The position numbers and the translations under genes are program-made. A stretch of DNA of 64,000 nt. It comes from Halalkaliarchaeum desulfuricum (GTDB lineage: Archaea > Halobacteriota > Halobacteria > Halobacteriales > Haloferacaceae). Shown one piece after another: positions 41,501 through 49,990 of the stretch. The notes beneath the pieces are model-generated. The model was not told the origin of the DNA. It was given only the letters and a program-made list of their open reading frames with translations, and made no database searches. The number at the start of each line of letters is the position of its first letter. Positions within the stretch are counted from its first letter, which is position 1. Location: the NCBI RefSeq assembly GCF_002952775.1, contig NZ_CP025066.1:2604001-2668000 (forward strand), written 5' to 3'.

Positions 41501-41727
41501 GTGTTCGGATAGTTCTCGACGGCGTACATCGTCTCCCGGTAGTGATACCACGGGTCGTTACCCCGGAAGTACACGTCGCCACCGACGATGAAGTTGTCGT
41601 ACGCCTGCAGACGGATCCACAGCATCACGCCGACGAGGAATCCCAGAACCGGAACGTGATAGTACTCCTGGAGGGTTTCGAGGACCGACGTCCCGATATC
41701 GTCGGCATCCTCACTCGATTCACTCAT
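38545..41727 (-). CDS. aglB: Oligosaccharyltransferase AglB (STT3 family)
   Basis: Transfers glycans from dolichyl phosphate to Asn of surface proteins such as the S-layer and archaellins. 1060 residues: an N-terminal multispan region (to ~570) with the first-loop acidic motif in GNDPWYHYRE, the catalytic WWDYGHWI motif at 635-642, then an extracellular soluble domain with beta-rich Ig-like repeats (PMEVPATGETFTY, VSVRATGEYVV). The C-terminal tail is Glu/Gly/Asp-rich. TATA at 41749-41758. Followed after 9 nt by the DUF368 transporter; aglG is divergent. Confidence 0.95.
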   Translation of the reverse strand: MSESSEDADDIGTSVLETLQEYYHVPVLGFLVGVMLWIRLQAYDNFIVGGDVYFRGNDPWYHYRETMYAVENYPNTLPFDPWTGFPYGRLVGQFGTLYDQITATIILLVGLGSPTEAEALRVMLVMSPLFGAAAAIPAYLICRRFAGRVASLVGILVLALLPGTFLSYTNVGFYDHHAGEVFFMAAAVIGLLVAFAVAEREKPVWELVLDRDVEALRNPAKWAALAGVLVALYMYTWQPGVLLVGITGVFVVLKMTSDVVHGDSPEPAAFAAAVSMGVTGLLMVIPLDQFTFGVTDYSLTQVFLPLAVAGGAIFLAFLARQWEQRDIQPLAYPAATFGLIGLSVAVFALVLPDAWSTIETNLLRTVGFSAGAETRTIGEAQPFLAESVLQQRGVTPVERIIDEYGLAFFVAALGAITLLAKPLIKSEDTNDTGYTVAGMAIIGTILLLPAIPAAIGSVVGMAWQLVGLLIAAGVIVGAFYRVEYGVEETFLVVWAAFIASAAFTQTRFNYYLAIVVVVLTAYFLQELLVRIDLAEPSLADLKNVKGWQVMVVGTVVVLLLVPLVAVATPAWAAGAGTGPGAVTQWDDSLDWMSEETPHPGELEGYDNRMEYYGTYERPADGDFDYPDGAYGVQSWWDYGHWITAIGERIPNANPFQQHATEAANFLLAPSEDDARDVLARQSDEGENTRYVMVDYQMTTPGSKFGAPIVWYDEDPDLEQEDFYFTMWQQIQEGPQEGGAQPVGYIQDQRYYESLMVRLYEYHGSAKDPRPIVVQWEEQTYTNVETGEEIEVKQMPTGDEEFVLEFDTMEEAEAYVEENDNAQIGGVGPHPSERVPALQHYRLVKASQSSAMIPGTEYANNLQRTAQMTGLDPGDLIETQPQWVKTFERVPGATIQGENATPGQEVTAQVPMEVPATGETFTYTQHATADEDGEFEFVVPYSTIGYDEYGPENGYTNVSVRATGEYVVMEEGIEEQDGELVQFVDTTDVHEGQVVGDDPEPVSVTLEPEALDLGQAPDEDEEENGTDGETDGDEETNGDEEEETEGNDDTEGSLAAPTLVG

Positions 41728-41748
41728 TGTTCCCTACGACTGGCAAAA

Positions 41749-41758
41749 GTCGCATAAG
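41749..41758 (-). promoter_or_regulatory. TATA-like box of aglB
   Basis: CTTATGCGAC region on the minus strand about 22-31 nt before the aglB ATG. Confidence 0.4.
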
Positions 41759-41763
41759 CCTTG

Positions 41764-41809
41764 TCATCTCGCATCTCTCAGTCGCTTCATCTCGCATCTC
41801 TCAGTCGCT
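41764..41809. repeat. Perfect 23-bp tandem duplication between aglB and aglG
   Basis: Two adjacent identical 23-bp units (41764-41786 and 41787-41809), each containing CATCTCGCATCTCTCAGTCG. They sit between the divergent aglB and aglG TATA boxes, where a regulator could bind, or they may be a recent slippage product. Confidence 0.85.
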
Positions 41810-41846
41810 GTTTTTCGTCGGCGACTGGACACTGATCGGAAGGAAA

Positions 41847-41854
41847 TTCTTATT
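41847..41854 (+). promoter_or_regulatory. TATA-like box of aglG
   Basis: TTCTTATT centred ~30 nt upstream of the ATG at 41880; suggests a leaderless or nearly leaderless transcript. Confidence 0.5.
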
Positions 41855-41879
41855 CGCCGCAGGCGTGAATCGGCGAGCA

Positions 41880-42854
41880 ATGAAGGTCTCGGTCGTCGTC
41901 TGTACGTATTCGATGGATCGGCTGGATCCCTTCTTCGAAGCGGTCGACAGCGTGCTCGCACAGACGTACGACCCGCTGGAGGTCGTGCTTGTCGTCGACG
42001 GCAACCAGGAGGTTTTCGAACACGTCGAGAAGAGATATGGCGCCGAAAGCGAAGTGGCGACCGAGTTTTCCGGCGAGATCGTGCGTCACTGTAACGAGGA
42101 GAACCGGGGGATCTCTTACAGCAGGACGAAGGGCGCAGAACTCGCGTCCGGCGACGTCGTCGCCTTCATCGACGACGACGGCGTCGCCGAACCCGAGTGG
42201 ATCGAGACGCTCGTCGACACCTACGAGCGCACGGACGCCATCGCAGTCGGTGGGTACGTCGCGCCCGACTGGGTGACCGAGAAGCCGGACTTCTTCCCGG
42301 AAGAGTTCTACTGGCTCGTCGGTTGCACTGAAAAGGGATTCGCCGACCACATGGAGGAAGTGCGGAACACGTACGGATCGAACATCTCGTACAAGCGGGA
42401 GGTGTTCCTCTCGGTCGGCGGATACGATCCCAACACCGGTCGGAAGGGCGACCGACACATCCAGGCACACGAGGCACCGGTCGGCATCCGACTGCGGGAC
42501 CGATACGGCAAAGGCGTCGTGTACAACAGAAACGCCGTCGTTCACCACAAACTGTTCGAGTATCGTGGGGAGTTCCGCTGGCTGGTGTTCCGGTCGTTCT
42601 GGCAGGGGTACTCGAAGCGGATCATGAGCGTGTTGTATCCCGATTCGCAGGGCGACGAGTCGGCGTTCCTCGGCAAGCTGCTGTTTTCGTTCCTGCCGGG
42701 CCGGCTGTGGTCGCTTGTGAAATCCCCTTCATCGGCGAACGCGAAACAGATCGCCGCGATCGCCGTCTTCACCGCAGCTGTCGGGTTCGGATACGTGTAC
42801 GGGCTGACGAAGTCGGAGCGGGAGGTGCTCCGGGAGGATATCGACGACGGCTGA
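41880..42854 (+). CDS. aglG: Family-2 glycosyltransferase, AglG-like
   Basis: 324 residues from the ATG at 41880. GT-A fold: KVSVVVCTYSMDRLDPFFEAVDSVLAQTYD, nucleotide-sugar DxD-type FIDDDGVAEPEWI, and GSNISYKREVFLSVGGYD. A membrane anchor (IAAIAVFTAAVGFGYVYG) is near the C terminus. In Haloferax, AglG adds a hexuronic acid to the dolichyl-phosphate-linked glycan. The adjacent UDP-glucose dehydrogenase gene would supply UDP-glucuronate. Divergent from aglB and convergent with aglM. Confidence 0.85.
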   Translation: MKVSVVVCTYSMDRLDPFFEAVDSVLAQTYDPLEVVLVVDGNQEVFEHVEKRYGAESEVATEFSGEIVRHCNEENRGISYSRTKGAELASGDVVAFIDDDGVAEPEWIETLVDTYERTDAIAVGGYVAPDWVTEKPDFFPEEFYWLVGCTEKGFADHMEEVRNTYGSNISYKREVFLSVGGYDPNTGRKGDRHIQAHEAPVGIRLRDRYGKGVVYNRNAVVHHKLFEYRGEFRWLVFRSFWQGYSKRIMSVLYPDSQGDESAFLGKLLFSFLPGRLWSLVKSPSSANAKQIAAIAVFTAAVGFGYVYGLTKSEREVLREDIDDG

Positions 42855-42919
42855 ACGTGTTCTTCCTCCGGCCCGCGGTAAAACGACCCCGTCCGGTGCC
42901 GAGATCCCGATTCCGGTGA

Positions 42920-44308
42920 TCACCACGTCAATCCTTCATACGTAATCCCGTCGCGCCGCTCGATGACCCGTCGGCCGTCGACCACCACGGGCTCGGCCAT
43001 CGAATCGAACTCCGAATCCAGCGCCGCGAACTCGTCCCAGTCTGTAACAACCACCGCAGCGTGAGCACCCGACAGCGCTACCCTAGCCGATTCGGCCGCC
43101 TCGAACCTCAGGTGGGGGTACCGATCACGGATGTCGTCCACTGCAACAGGATCGTACGCGACCACGTCGGCACCGCGCTCGGTCAAACCCTCGATGACGG
43201 GCACCGCCCGGGAGTTGCGCGTGTCGTCGGTGCCGGGCTTGAACGCCAGGCCGAGGACGGCCACCCGCTTGCCGTCCACGTCGACGTGCTCGTCAAGCAA
43301 CGCCAGCAGCCGAGCCGGCTGGGTGTCGTTCACCGCGACGGCGGCATCGAGGAGCGCGGGCTCGTAGCCGCGATCGCGGGCCGCCGCCCGGAGCGCGTCG
43401 ACGTCTTTGTTGAAGCAGCTTCCGCCCCATCCCACGCCAGAGCGCAGGAACTGCTCGCCGATCCGGTCGTCCAGGCCGATCGCGTCGGCCACCTCGTAGG
43501 CGTCGATGCCGTACTCCTTGCAGACGTTCCCGAGTTCGTTTATCAGGCTGATCTTCGATGCGAGGAACGCGTTGTTGGCGTACTTGATCATCATCGCCGT
43601 CGCGGGATCGGTCCGCACGATCGGAACCTCGTCGGTGAGCAGGGGTTCGAAGACGCCTTCGAGGCGGTCGCCGGCCCACTCGGCGTCGTAGCCGAACACC
43701 ATCTTGTCGGGGTTCAGCAGGTCCGAGACGGCCGTCCCCTCCCGCAGGAACTCGGGGTTGGTCGCCATGCCGACTTCGAACTGGCCCGGTGTGTCGCTAT
43801 CGTCGGCTCCGTTCCCTTCTTGGTCGCTGGTCGACAGTTCGGGTTTGAGTGCCCGACCGAGTCCGCGTTCGATCGCGGGCACGACGACTTCTTCTGGTAC
43901 CGCTGGCGTGACGGTGCTCTTGATGACGACCAGGTGGCGAGCGATCTCGCCGTCTGGGACGGCGCCCGCCTGTTCGGCTCTCGCGAGCGCCTCTCCGACC
44001 GATTCGGACCCGCTCTCGATTGCGGCGATGTCGAGGCTCCCGTCGTCTCTGGCGGGCGTTGGCAGCGCGAGGAACGTGACTTCGGCGTCGGCGACGGCGG
44101 CGTAGTCCTTCGTCGCCGTGAGGTTCTCTCCGGCGTGTTCGGCGACGAGTTCGTCCAGCCCGGGCTCGTGAATTGGTGCTTCCCCGGCGTTGATCGCCCG
44201 CACGGGGTCCTCGTCGATGTCGATCGCGACGACCTCGTGACCGAAGTCCGCGAGACAGGCTGCAAGCGTGGTGCCGACGTAGCCGCTGCCGACGATAGTG
44301 ATGTTCAT
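42920..44308 (-). CDS. aglM: UDP-glucose 6-dehydrogenase AglM
   Basis: Two-step NAD-dependent oxidation of UDP-glucose to UDP-glucuronate, the donor for hexuronic acids in the N-glycan. 462 residues from the ATG at 44308. Rossmann motif [46 protein letters not shown], the [21 protein letters not shown] helix, catalytic Cys in [14 protein letters not shown] and the C-terminal [14 protein letters not shown]. An acidic insert ([12 protein letters not shown]) interrupts the catalytic domain. Upstream in-frame sequence to 44404 is outside the family and rejected. Confidence 0.93.
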   Translation of the reverse strand: MNITIVGSGYVGTTLAACLADFGHEVVAIDIDEDPVRAINAGEAPIHEPGLDELVAEHAGENLTATKDYAAVADAEVTFLALPTPARDDGSLDIAAIESGSESVGEALARAEQAGAVPDGEIARHLVVIKSTVTPAVPEEVVVPAIERGLGRALKPELSTSDQEGNGADDSDTPGQFEVGMATNPEFLREGTAVSDLLNPDKMVFGYDAEWAGDRLEGVFEPLLTDEVPIVRTDPATAMMIKYANNAFLASKISLINELGNVCKEYGIDAYEVADAIGLDDRIGEQFLRSGVGWGGSCFNKDVDALRAAARDRGYEPALLDAAVAVNDTQPARLLALLDEHVDVDGKRVAVLGLAFKPGTDDTRNSRAVPVIEGLTERGADVVAYDPVAVDDIRDRYPHLRFEAAESARVALSGAHAAVVVTDWDEFAALDSEFDSMAEPVVVDGRRVIERRDGITYEGLTW

Positions 44309-44387
44309 GCTATCCTGAACTTGGGCGATCGCAATCAGCCTTCGGTTGTTTTCTGGCGGGTATTTTAACAGCGGTTGTGAGCTAACT

Positions 44388-44431
44388 CGCTTCGCCTCTT
44401 CCATCGCTTCGCCTCACACCCGCTTCGCCTC
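44388..44431. repeat. Three phased copies of CGCTTCGCCTC upstream of aglM
   Basis: 11-bp motif at 44388-44398, 44405-44415 and 44421-44431, spaced 16-17 bp. Similar GAGGCGAAGCG/GAGCGAAC-rich low-complexity runs are scattered in haloarchaeal intergenic regions. They could be binding sites for a regulator of aglM or simple repeats. The rest of 44309-44602 is GC-rich and gene-free. Confidence 0.6.
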
Positions 44432-44571
44432 ATACCTCCCCAGCCGATTCGTTCGCTCGGTTCGCGGCTCGTGCCGCTCACCTCGCGAACTCATCCCTCG
44501 CGCGCGGGTGTCTCGGCAAAACAGCCTCGACAGCGCGCGCCACTTAAAAACGGGGGGATCAACGTCGGTGA

Positions 44572-44581
44572 CTATTAAAAG
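44572..44581 (+). promoter_or_regulatory. TATA box for the RNase H-like gene
   Basis: CTATTAAAAG centred 27 nt before the GTG at 44603. Confidence 0.6.
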
Positions 44582-44602
44582 ACAGATCGCCTACCTCGCG
44601 GC

Positions 44603-45385
44603 GTGATCGTCGTCGCCACAGAAGATTTCGAGCTCTACCACGAGGCCGTCTCCGCGTTACGGGATCGCGGGACCACGTTCACGACCGTCCAGCCGGGCGA
44701 ACCGCTCCCGGAGGGAACCACGGTCGTGCTCACCGGTCCCGACGACGACCTGTCCCCCGTGGACCTGGCTGGTCCCGGGGACCGACCGTCGCCACCGGAG
44801 ATCGTCCGCGTCGATCCTGGGAACGTACGACGCGGGATCGAGGAGGCACTTTCGATCCTGCGCGGTGGCGCCGGGCGCACGGTGATCGGAATCGATTCCG
44901 GCCCGCGCCCCGGGGTTGCAGTCCTGTCTGGGAAGACCGTCACCGCCGCGTTTTCGGTGCCGATCGACGAGGTGGTCGACCTGGTGGCCGACGAGCTGTC
45001 GGATGTCGCCGATCCGCTCGTGCGCGTCGGCGACGGCGACCGTCTCAAAAGCGCCCGGATCGTGAACGAACTCGCGGAGCTCGAGGGCGTCGAGGTGGAA
45101 CTCGTCGACGAGACGGGGACCACCCCCGCGCTCGGTGCCGGCGCTCGTGGGGGCTCCGACGTCCTGGCTGCAGTCAACATCGCGCTCCGGCCGGGGGAAC
45201 CCGTCTCCGGTCGGGAGATCGAGCCAACACCCGGCGAACTCGAGCGCATCAAAACCACCTCGCGGGAGCGATCCGCCGGGGATCGAACGATCGACGAGGA
45301 ACTCGCCCGCCGGGTCGCCGACGGGGAACTGACGATCGACGAAGCGCTGCAATTGCACCGCGAGCGCGACGGATCTGGACCCTGA
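44603..45385 (+). CDS. Predicted RNase H-fold (RuvC/YqgF-like) protein
   Basis: 260 residues from a leaderless GTG. A central strand-turn GRTVIGIDSGPRPGVAVLSGKTV with a conserved Asp looks like the first strand of the RNase H/RuvC fold; VDLVADELSDVADPLVRVGDGDRLKSARIVNEL follows. The C-terminal ~60 residues are helical and charged (RTIDEELARRVADGELTIDEALQLH). It is a conserved haloarchaeal protein of unknown role; nuclease activity is not shown. Confidence 0.6.
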   Translation: MIVVATEDFELYHEAVSALRDRGTTFTTVQPGEPLPEGTTVVLTGPDDDLSPVDLAGPGDRPSPPEIVRVDPGNVRRGIEEALSILRGGAGRTVIGIDSGPRPGVAVLSGKTVTAAFSVPIDEVVDLVADELSDVADPLVRVGDGDRLKSARIVNELAELEGVEVELVDETGTTPALGAGARGGSDVLAAVNIALRPGEPVSGREIEPTPGELERIKTTSRERSAGDRTIDEELARRVADGELTIDEALQLHRERDGSGP

Positions 45386-45423
45386 GTAGCAGTCGCGAAC
45401 AAGGGACGAGAATTTAAAAGGGA

Positions 45424-46689
45424 CTACTGTCGCGCGTCTGGAACGTCGTCGACCAGACGCTCGGCGCGCCGGGCGACCTCCCTGGTCGCCAGTCCGGTCT
45501 CTTCGGCGACGACAGCGGCGTCATCGTATTCGGCGCTCGTGTCGTACACCTCGCCGTCGGCCGTGCTCGCGATCTTGACGCCGACCTCGTAGTGCCGCCC
45601 GTCGATTTCCAGCTCGACGGTCCGGTGTCGTCTGTTCGCGATCCAGCGGTGGCCCGCCCCGTGTTCGCGGACGCCGAGCGTCCCGGTTTCGAGCGCGAGC
45701 GCCCGGGCGACCCGTCGGGCGTCCCCGGGCCGACAGATCACCTTCACCAGGTGGCCCGGCCGCGACTTCTTCATCGTCGTCGACACCACTGACACGTCGA
45801 GTGCGCCCGCCTCCTGCAGCCGGTCGTGGAGCCCGCCGAGCGTCTCCGGGGTCGCGTCGTCGAGGTTCGTCTCCAGGACGGTGATCTCCTCGCGCTCGAG
45901 GCGACCCGTCTCCCGGCCGACGATCGCCCGGAGCACGTTCGGTCGATCGGCGCGGTCGGGGTCCCCGGCCCCGAATCCCGATGCGGTCACCGACAGTTCC
46001 GGGAGGACGTCCACACCCTCGGCGAAATGCGCCAGGATTGCCGCCCCCGTCGGGGTCAGGAGCTCCCGGTCGACGGGGCCGCCGACCAGGTTCCAGTCGG
46101 CCCGCTCGGCGAGTTGGACGACTGCGGGCGCTGGAACCGGATACGTGCCGTGGCTCGTGGCCACCTCCCCGCCCCCTGCGGAAACCGGCGTCGTCACGAC
46201 GCGCTCCGTCCCCAGATCAGCAAACAGGAGGCAGGCACCGACCACGTCCGCAATCGCGTCGTCCGCGCCCACTTCGTGAAAGTGGACCTCGGGAACGTCG
46301 ACGCCGTGAATTTCCGCCTCGGCCGCTGCGAGGAGTTCGAAGACCGCCAGGGCGTCGCGTTCCACCGGCTCCGGCAACTCCAGCCCCTCGACGATCTCGA
46401 TTACCTCGTCGTAGCTTCGCGAGGGGCCGTGGCCCTCCGCGTGCTTTGCTCCGGATTCGTCATCGGTCTCCTCTTCGGACTCATGGTCGTGGGCCCCGTC
46501 ATCACGTTCCAGCAACACGTCGACATTGGTCGCGGTGATCCCGGATCTCATGACGCGGGAGACGTCATACCTGATCGGCAGTCCCTCCTCGACCGGTCCG
46601 AGTGCGTTGCGGTCGGCCCCTGCTGCGAGCAGCGCGCCGAGGATCATGTCGCCGGCGGCGCCGGTTCGACCGTCGAAAGCGATAATCAT
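45424..46689 (-). CDS. larC: Nickel-pincer cofactor biosynthesis protein LarC
   Basis: CTP-dependent nickel insertase that completes the NPN cofactor of lactate racemase and related enzymes. 421 residues from the ATG at 46689. Motifs: IIAFDGRTGAAGDMILGALLAAGAD, VHFHEVGADDAIADVVG, TPVSAGGGEVATSHGTYPVPAPA, LLTPTGAAIL and the C-terminal ETNLDDATPETLG. A His/Glu-rich acidic insert (DDGAHDHESEEETDDESG) may sequester metal. ATGA overlap with ileS. Confidence 0.92.
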   Translation of the reverse strand: MIIAFDGRTGAAGDMILGALLAAGADRNALGPVEEGLPIRYDVSRVMRSGITATNVDVLLERDDGAHDHESEEETDDESGAKHAEGHGPSRSYDEVIEIVEGLELPEPVERDALAVFELLAAAEAEIHGVDVPEVHFHEVGADDAIADVVGACLLFADLGTERVVTTPVSAGGGEVATSHGTYPVPAPAVVQLAERADWNLVGGPVDRELLTPTGAAILAHFAEGVDVLPELSVTASGFGAGDPDRADRPNVLRAIVGRETGRLEREEITVLETNLDDATPETLGGLHDRLQEAGALDVSVVSTTMKKSRPGHLVKVICRPGDARRVARALALETGTLGVREHGAGHRWIANRRHRTVELEIDGRHYEVGVKIASTADGEVYDTSAEYDDAAVVAEETGLATREVARRAERLVDDVPDARQ

Positions 46690-49600
46690 GCCGTCGCGGC
46701 GACGCGCTCGACGCCGATGGTGACGGTCACGCCCTCGACCTCCCACTCCTCGGCGAGGTCGGCAGCCTCGTCGGGGGCGTCGAGCCACGACTCGGTTCTG
46801 GTTTCCTCGGCGACGAAGTCGCGGTGTCGATCGACCAGGTCGGCGATCCGGTCGTCCTCGATGTCGAATCCGACGCGAATCGGCTCCTCGACGTCCAGAT
46901 CCAGCTCCTTGCGCATTTCCTGGATTCGCCGGATCACGTCGCGGGCGTAGCCTTCGGCCTCGATATCCTCCGTGAGGGTGGTGTCGACGTACACCGTCCC
47001 CCCGTCGAAGTCGGCCGCCGAAACGTTCTCCGGGGGTTCGGCGACGTACTCGACCATTTCCTCGTCGAGTTCGACCGTCTCGCCGTCGATTTCGACGCCC
47101 GATTCCACTTCGGCTCGCTTCGCGCCGTCGACGGCCTCCATCACCTGCTGTGCCTCGGCCCCGAACGCTGGACCGATCGCCCCCATCTGTGGTTCGGCGC
47201 GCTCGATGAGCTCGTCGAACGTCTCGACCACCTCGATCTGTCGGGCGTTGACCCGCGCTTCGAGCAGGTCCGAAAGCGACCTTACGGCGTCCCGCACTGC
47301 CTCGGTATCGCTCTGGACGACGACCCGCGTGACCGGCCACCGAAGCTTCCGGCCGCCCTGCTGCCGGGCGGTGGCGGCCGCCTCTTCGACCTCCCGAAGG
47401 ACCTCGATCTCCCCTTCGAGTTCCGGGTCGTGCCAGCCGTCGTCCGGCGTCGGATACGACAGCGCGTGGACAGTCGTCTCCCGGCCGTCGAGCGTCTGGT
47501 ACATCCGTTCGGCAAGGTACGGCACGAACGGCGCCAGCAGCCGGATCGTCTCCGAGAGCACCGTCGCGAGCGTGCCGTACGCACCGCGTTTGCTCGCGGA
47601 GTCGGATTCTTCCCACATGCGCTCCCGGACCGCCTTCACGTAAAAGCGGGAGACATCCTGGGTGACGAACTCGAGGACCGCGGTGAGCGCGTCGTGTGGC
47701 GCGTACTCCCCCCAGGCGTCCTCGACCTCTCGTTCGACCGACTGGAGCCGCGAGAGCACCCACCGATCGACGGTGGCGAGTTCGACGTCGTTGTCAGTTG
47801 CGCCGGGACCGGACGCCGGCAGCAGCAGGTCGGCCGCGTCGTAGCCGTCCAGCCGCATGTACGGCACCGGGAACCGGAACACGTTCCAGAAGATGTTCAG
47901 CTTCCGTTCGGTCTCCGAGAGGCCGTCCCATTCGAAGGCGAGGTCCTCGCCGTGCTGGTTGTGCGACAGCAGATACGCCCGGAGGGGGTCCCGGCCGGCC
48001 CGATCGATCGCCTCCTCGGGCGTGACGATGTTCCCCAGCGACTTCGACATCTTCCGGCCGTCGCTGTCGTTGGCGAACCCGTGCATCAACACTCGTTTGT
48101 AGGGGATCTCCCCCATCGCAGCCGTCCCCATGCCCAGCTGGGACCAGAACCAGCCCCGGGTCTGGTCGTGGGCTTCAATGATGAGGTCGGCGGGCCACAG
48201 CTCCTCGAACGCCTCGGTCTCGCCAGGATAGCCGAGCGTCCCCCACGTCGCCACCGACGAATCCAGCCAGACGTCGAACACGTCGGGGACGCGCTCGTAG
48301 GTGATCCCGCTTTCGGTGATCGTGATGTCGTCGACCGTCGGCCGATGGAGATCGATCTCGTCGGGGTCGACGTCCTGATCTGCTCGTGCCGCGAGCTCCT
48401 CGCGGGAGCCGATCACGACGACGTCGCTTGCGTCGGGGTCGATCGTCTCCACCTCGAGCCGTTCGGGGTCGCCCTCCGGCACCCAGATCGGGATCGGAAT
48501 CCCCCAGTAGCGCTGCCGGGAGACGTTCCAGTCGGGGGCGTCCTCGATGAAGTCCCGGAAGCGATTGTCCCGCGCCCACTGTGGATGCCACTCCGACTTC
48601 TCCATGTTCTCGAGGAGGTCGTCCTTGATGTCGGTGATGGAGATGAACCACTGGTCGGTTACGAGCTGCACGATACCGGTGTCACACCGCCAGCAGTGGC
48701 CGTAGGAGTGTTCGTACGTCTCGTCGGCCAGGAGTAGCCCTCTGTCGTCGAGGTCCGCCCGGATCTCTGTGTTCGCGTCGCGGACGAATTCGCCCGCGTA
48801 CTCGCCGGCCAGTTCGGTGAACTTCCCGTCGGGGCCCACGGGACAGAACACGTCGAGATCGAGCTCCTGGCCGCGCTCGAAGTCCTCCTCCCCGTGCCCG
48901 GGTGCAGAGTGCACGAGTCCCGTCCGGTCGGCCTCAACGTAGTCGGCGAGATAGACCGTTCCAGCACCCTCGAAGTCGGGGTGATCGGGCACCTCCGCCG
49001 AAAGCGGATGGTCGTACTCCCAGCCGACGAGATCGGCGCCGTCGAACTCCTCGCGCACCTCGTAGGAGTCGTACCGACCCTTACGCAGTACGTCCTCGAC
49101 GCACGACTCGGCGACGTACAGAACCTCGGTTTCGCCGTCCGTTGTCGCCTCGACGGCCTGGTAGGTGAGGTCCTCGCCGACGGCGACGAACGTGTTCCCG
49201 GGGATCGTCCACGGGGTCGTCGTCCAGATGACGAGATACCCCTCGCGACCGGACAGCGGGAACTTCACGTAGATTGAGGGGTCCTCGACTTCGTCGTACT
49301 CGACCTCGTTGTTGGCAAGCGCCGTCTCACACCGAGGACACTGGGAGATTGATCGCTTCCCACGCTCGACGAGGCCGCGTTCGGCCACCTGCTGGAACCC
49401 CCACCAGGCGGCCTCCATGTACTCCGGCGAAACGGTCTTGTACGGGTCCTCCCAGTCCATCCAGGCGCCGATCGACTGGAAGTCCTCGTTCATCGACTCG
49501 AGGTTGCGCTCGGCGAAGGACTTGCACTCCTCGATGAACGCCTCCATCCCGTACTCCTCGATGTCGCGTTTCGACTCGAAGCCGAGTTCCTCCTCGACTT

Positions 49601-49883
49601 TCACCTCGATCGGGAGCCCGTGCATGTCATAGCCCGGTCGGTCGGTGACATTGTAGCCGCTCATCCGCTTGTACCGGATGACGGCGTCCTTCAGAGTCTT
49701 GTTCCAGGCTGTCCCGAGATGCATCTGGCCGCTGGTGTACGGCGGGCCGTCGACGAAGAAGAAGGCGGGATCGTCGGCGTGAGCCTCCTTCGCCGCCTCG
49801 TAGGCGTCGTGTTCCTCCCAGTACGACTCGACCGCGGACTCGACGTCCGCGGGCGTGTACTGGTCCTCGACTGTGTCGTCCAT
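46686..49883 (-). CDS. ileS: Isoleucyl-tRNA synthetase
   Basis: Class I aminoacyl-tRNA synthetase charging tRNA-Ile. 1065 residues. HIGH-equivalent motif HLGT at 55-58 (YTSGQMHLGTAWNKTLKD), editing domain with GNTFVAVGEDL and APGHGEEDFERG, KMSKS at about 612-616 (GRKMSKSLGNIVTPEEAI), and the tRNA-binding C-terminal region. The N terminus begins with an acidic haloarchaeal extension. TATA at 49902-49911. larC is coupled to its stop. Confidence 0.96.
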   Translation of the reverse strand: MDDTVEDQYTPADVESAVESYWEEHDAYEAAKEAHADDPAFFFVDGPPYTSGQMHLGTAWNKTLKDAVIRYKRMSGYNVTDRPGYDMHGLPIEVKVEEELGFESKRDIEEYGMEAFIEECKSFAERNLESMNEDFQSIGAWMDWEDPYKTVSPEYMEAAWWGFQQVAERGLVERGKRSISQCPRCETALANNEVEYDEVEDPSIYVKFPLSGREGYLVIWTTTPWTIPGNTFVAVGEDLTYQAVEATTDGETEVLYVAESCVEDVLRKGRYDSYEVREEFDGADLVGWEYDHPLSAEVPDHPDFEGAGTVYLADYVEADRTGLVHSAPGHGEEDFERGQELDLDVFCPVGPDGKFTELAGEYAGEFVRDANTEIRADLDDRGLLLADETYEHSYGHCWRCDTGIVQLVTDQWFISITDIKDDLLENMEKSEWHPQWARDNRFRDFIEDAPDWNVSRQRYWGIPIPIWVPEGDPERLEVETIDPDASDVVVIGSREELAARADQDVDPDEIDLHRPTVDDITITESGITYERVPDVFDVWLDSSVATWGTLGYPGETEAFEELWPADLIIEAHDQTRGWFWSQLGMGTAAMGEIPYKRVLMHGFANDSDGRKMSKSLGNIVTPEEAIDRAGRDPLRAYLLSHNQHGEDLAFEWDGLSETERKLNIFWNVFRFPVPYMRLDGYDAADLLLPASGPGATDNDVELATVDRWVLSRLQSVEREVEDAWGEYAPHDALTAVLEFVTQDVSRFYVKAVRERMWEESDSASKRGAYGTLATVLSETIRLLAPFVPYLAERMYQTLDGRETTVHALSYPTPDDGWHDPELEGEIEVLREVEEAAATARQQGGRKLRWPVTRVVVQSDTEAVRDAVRSLSDLLEARVNARQIEVVETFDELIERAEPQMGAIGPAFGAEAQQVMEAVDGAKRAEVESGVEIDGETVELDEEMVEYVAEPPENVSAADFDGGTVYVDTTLTEDIEAEGYARDVIRRIQEMRKELDLDVEEPIRVGFDIEDDRIADLVDRHRDFVAEETRTESWLDAPDEAADLAEEWEVEGVTVTIGVERVAATA

Positions 49884-49901
49884 ACCTGTTCTCTATGGAC
49901 C

Positions 49902-49911
49902 GGTATATATC
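49902..49911 (-). promoter_or_regulatory. TATA box of ileS
   Basis: GATATATACC (minus strand) 20-29 nt before the ATG at 49883, so the transcript is leaderless or nearly so. Confidence 0.6.
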
Positions 49912-49990
49912 AAAACGGTGGTCCCGCGGCGTGGGGACAGTCGCGTTTTTCGTCGGCTCCGTGTGGGTGGGAGCGGCCGCAGTTCCAACG

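Noticed and set aside
46824-48737. 637-codon open frame antisense to ileS
   Set aside because: Shadow of ileS caused by GC-rich codon bias; no promoter or motif.
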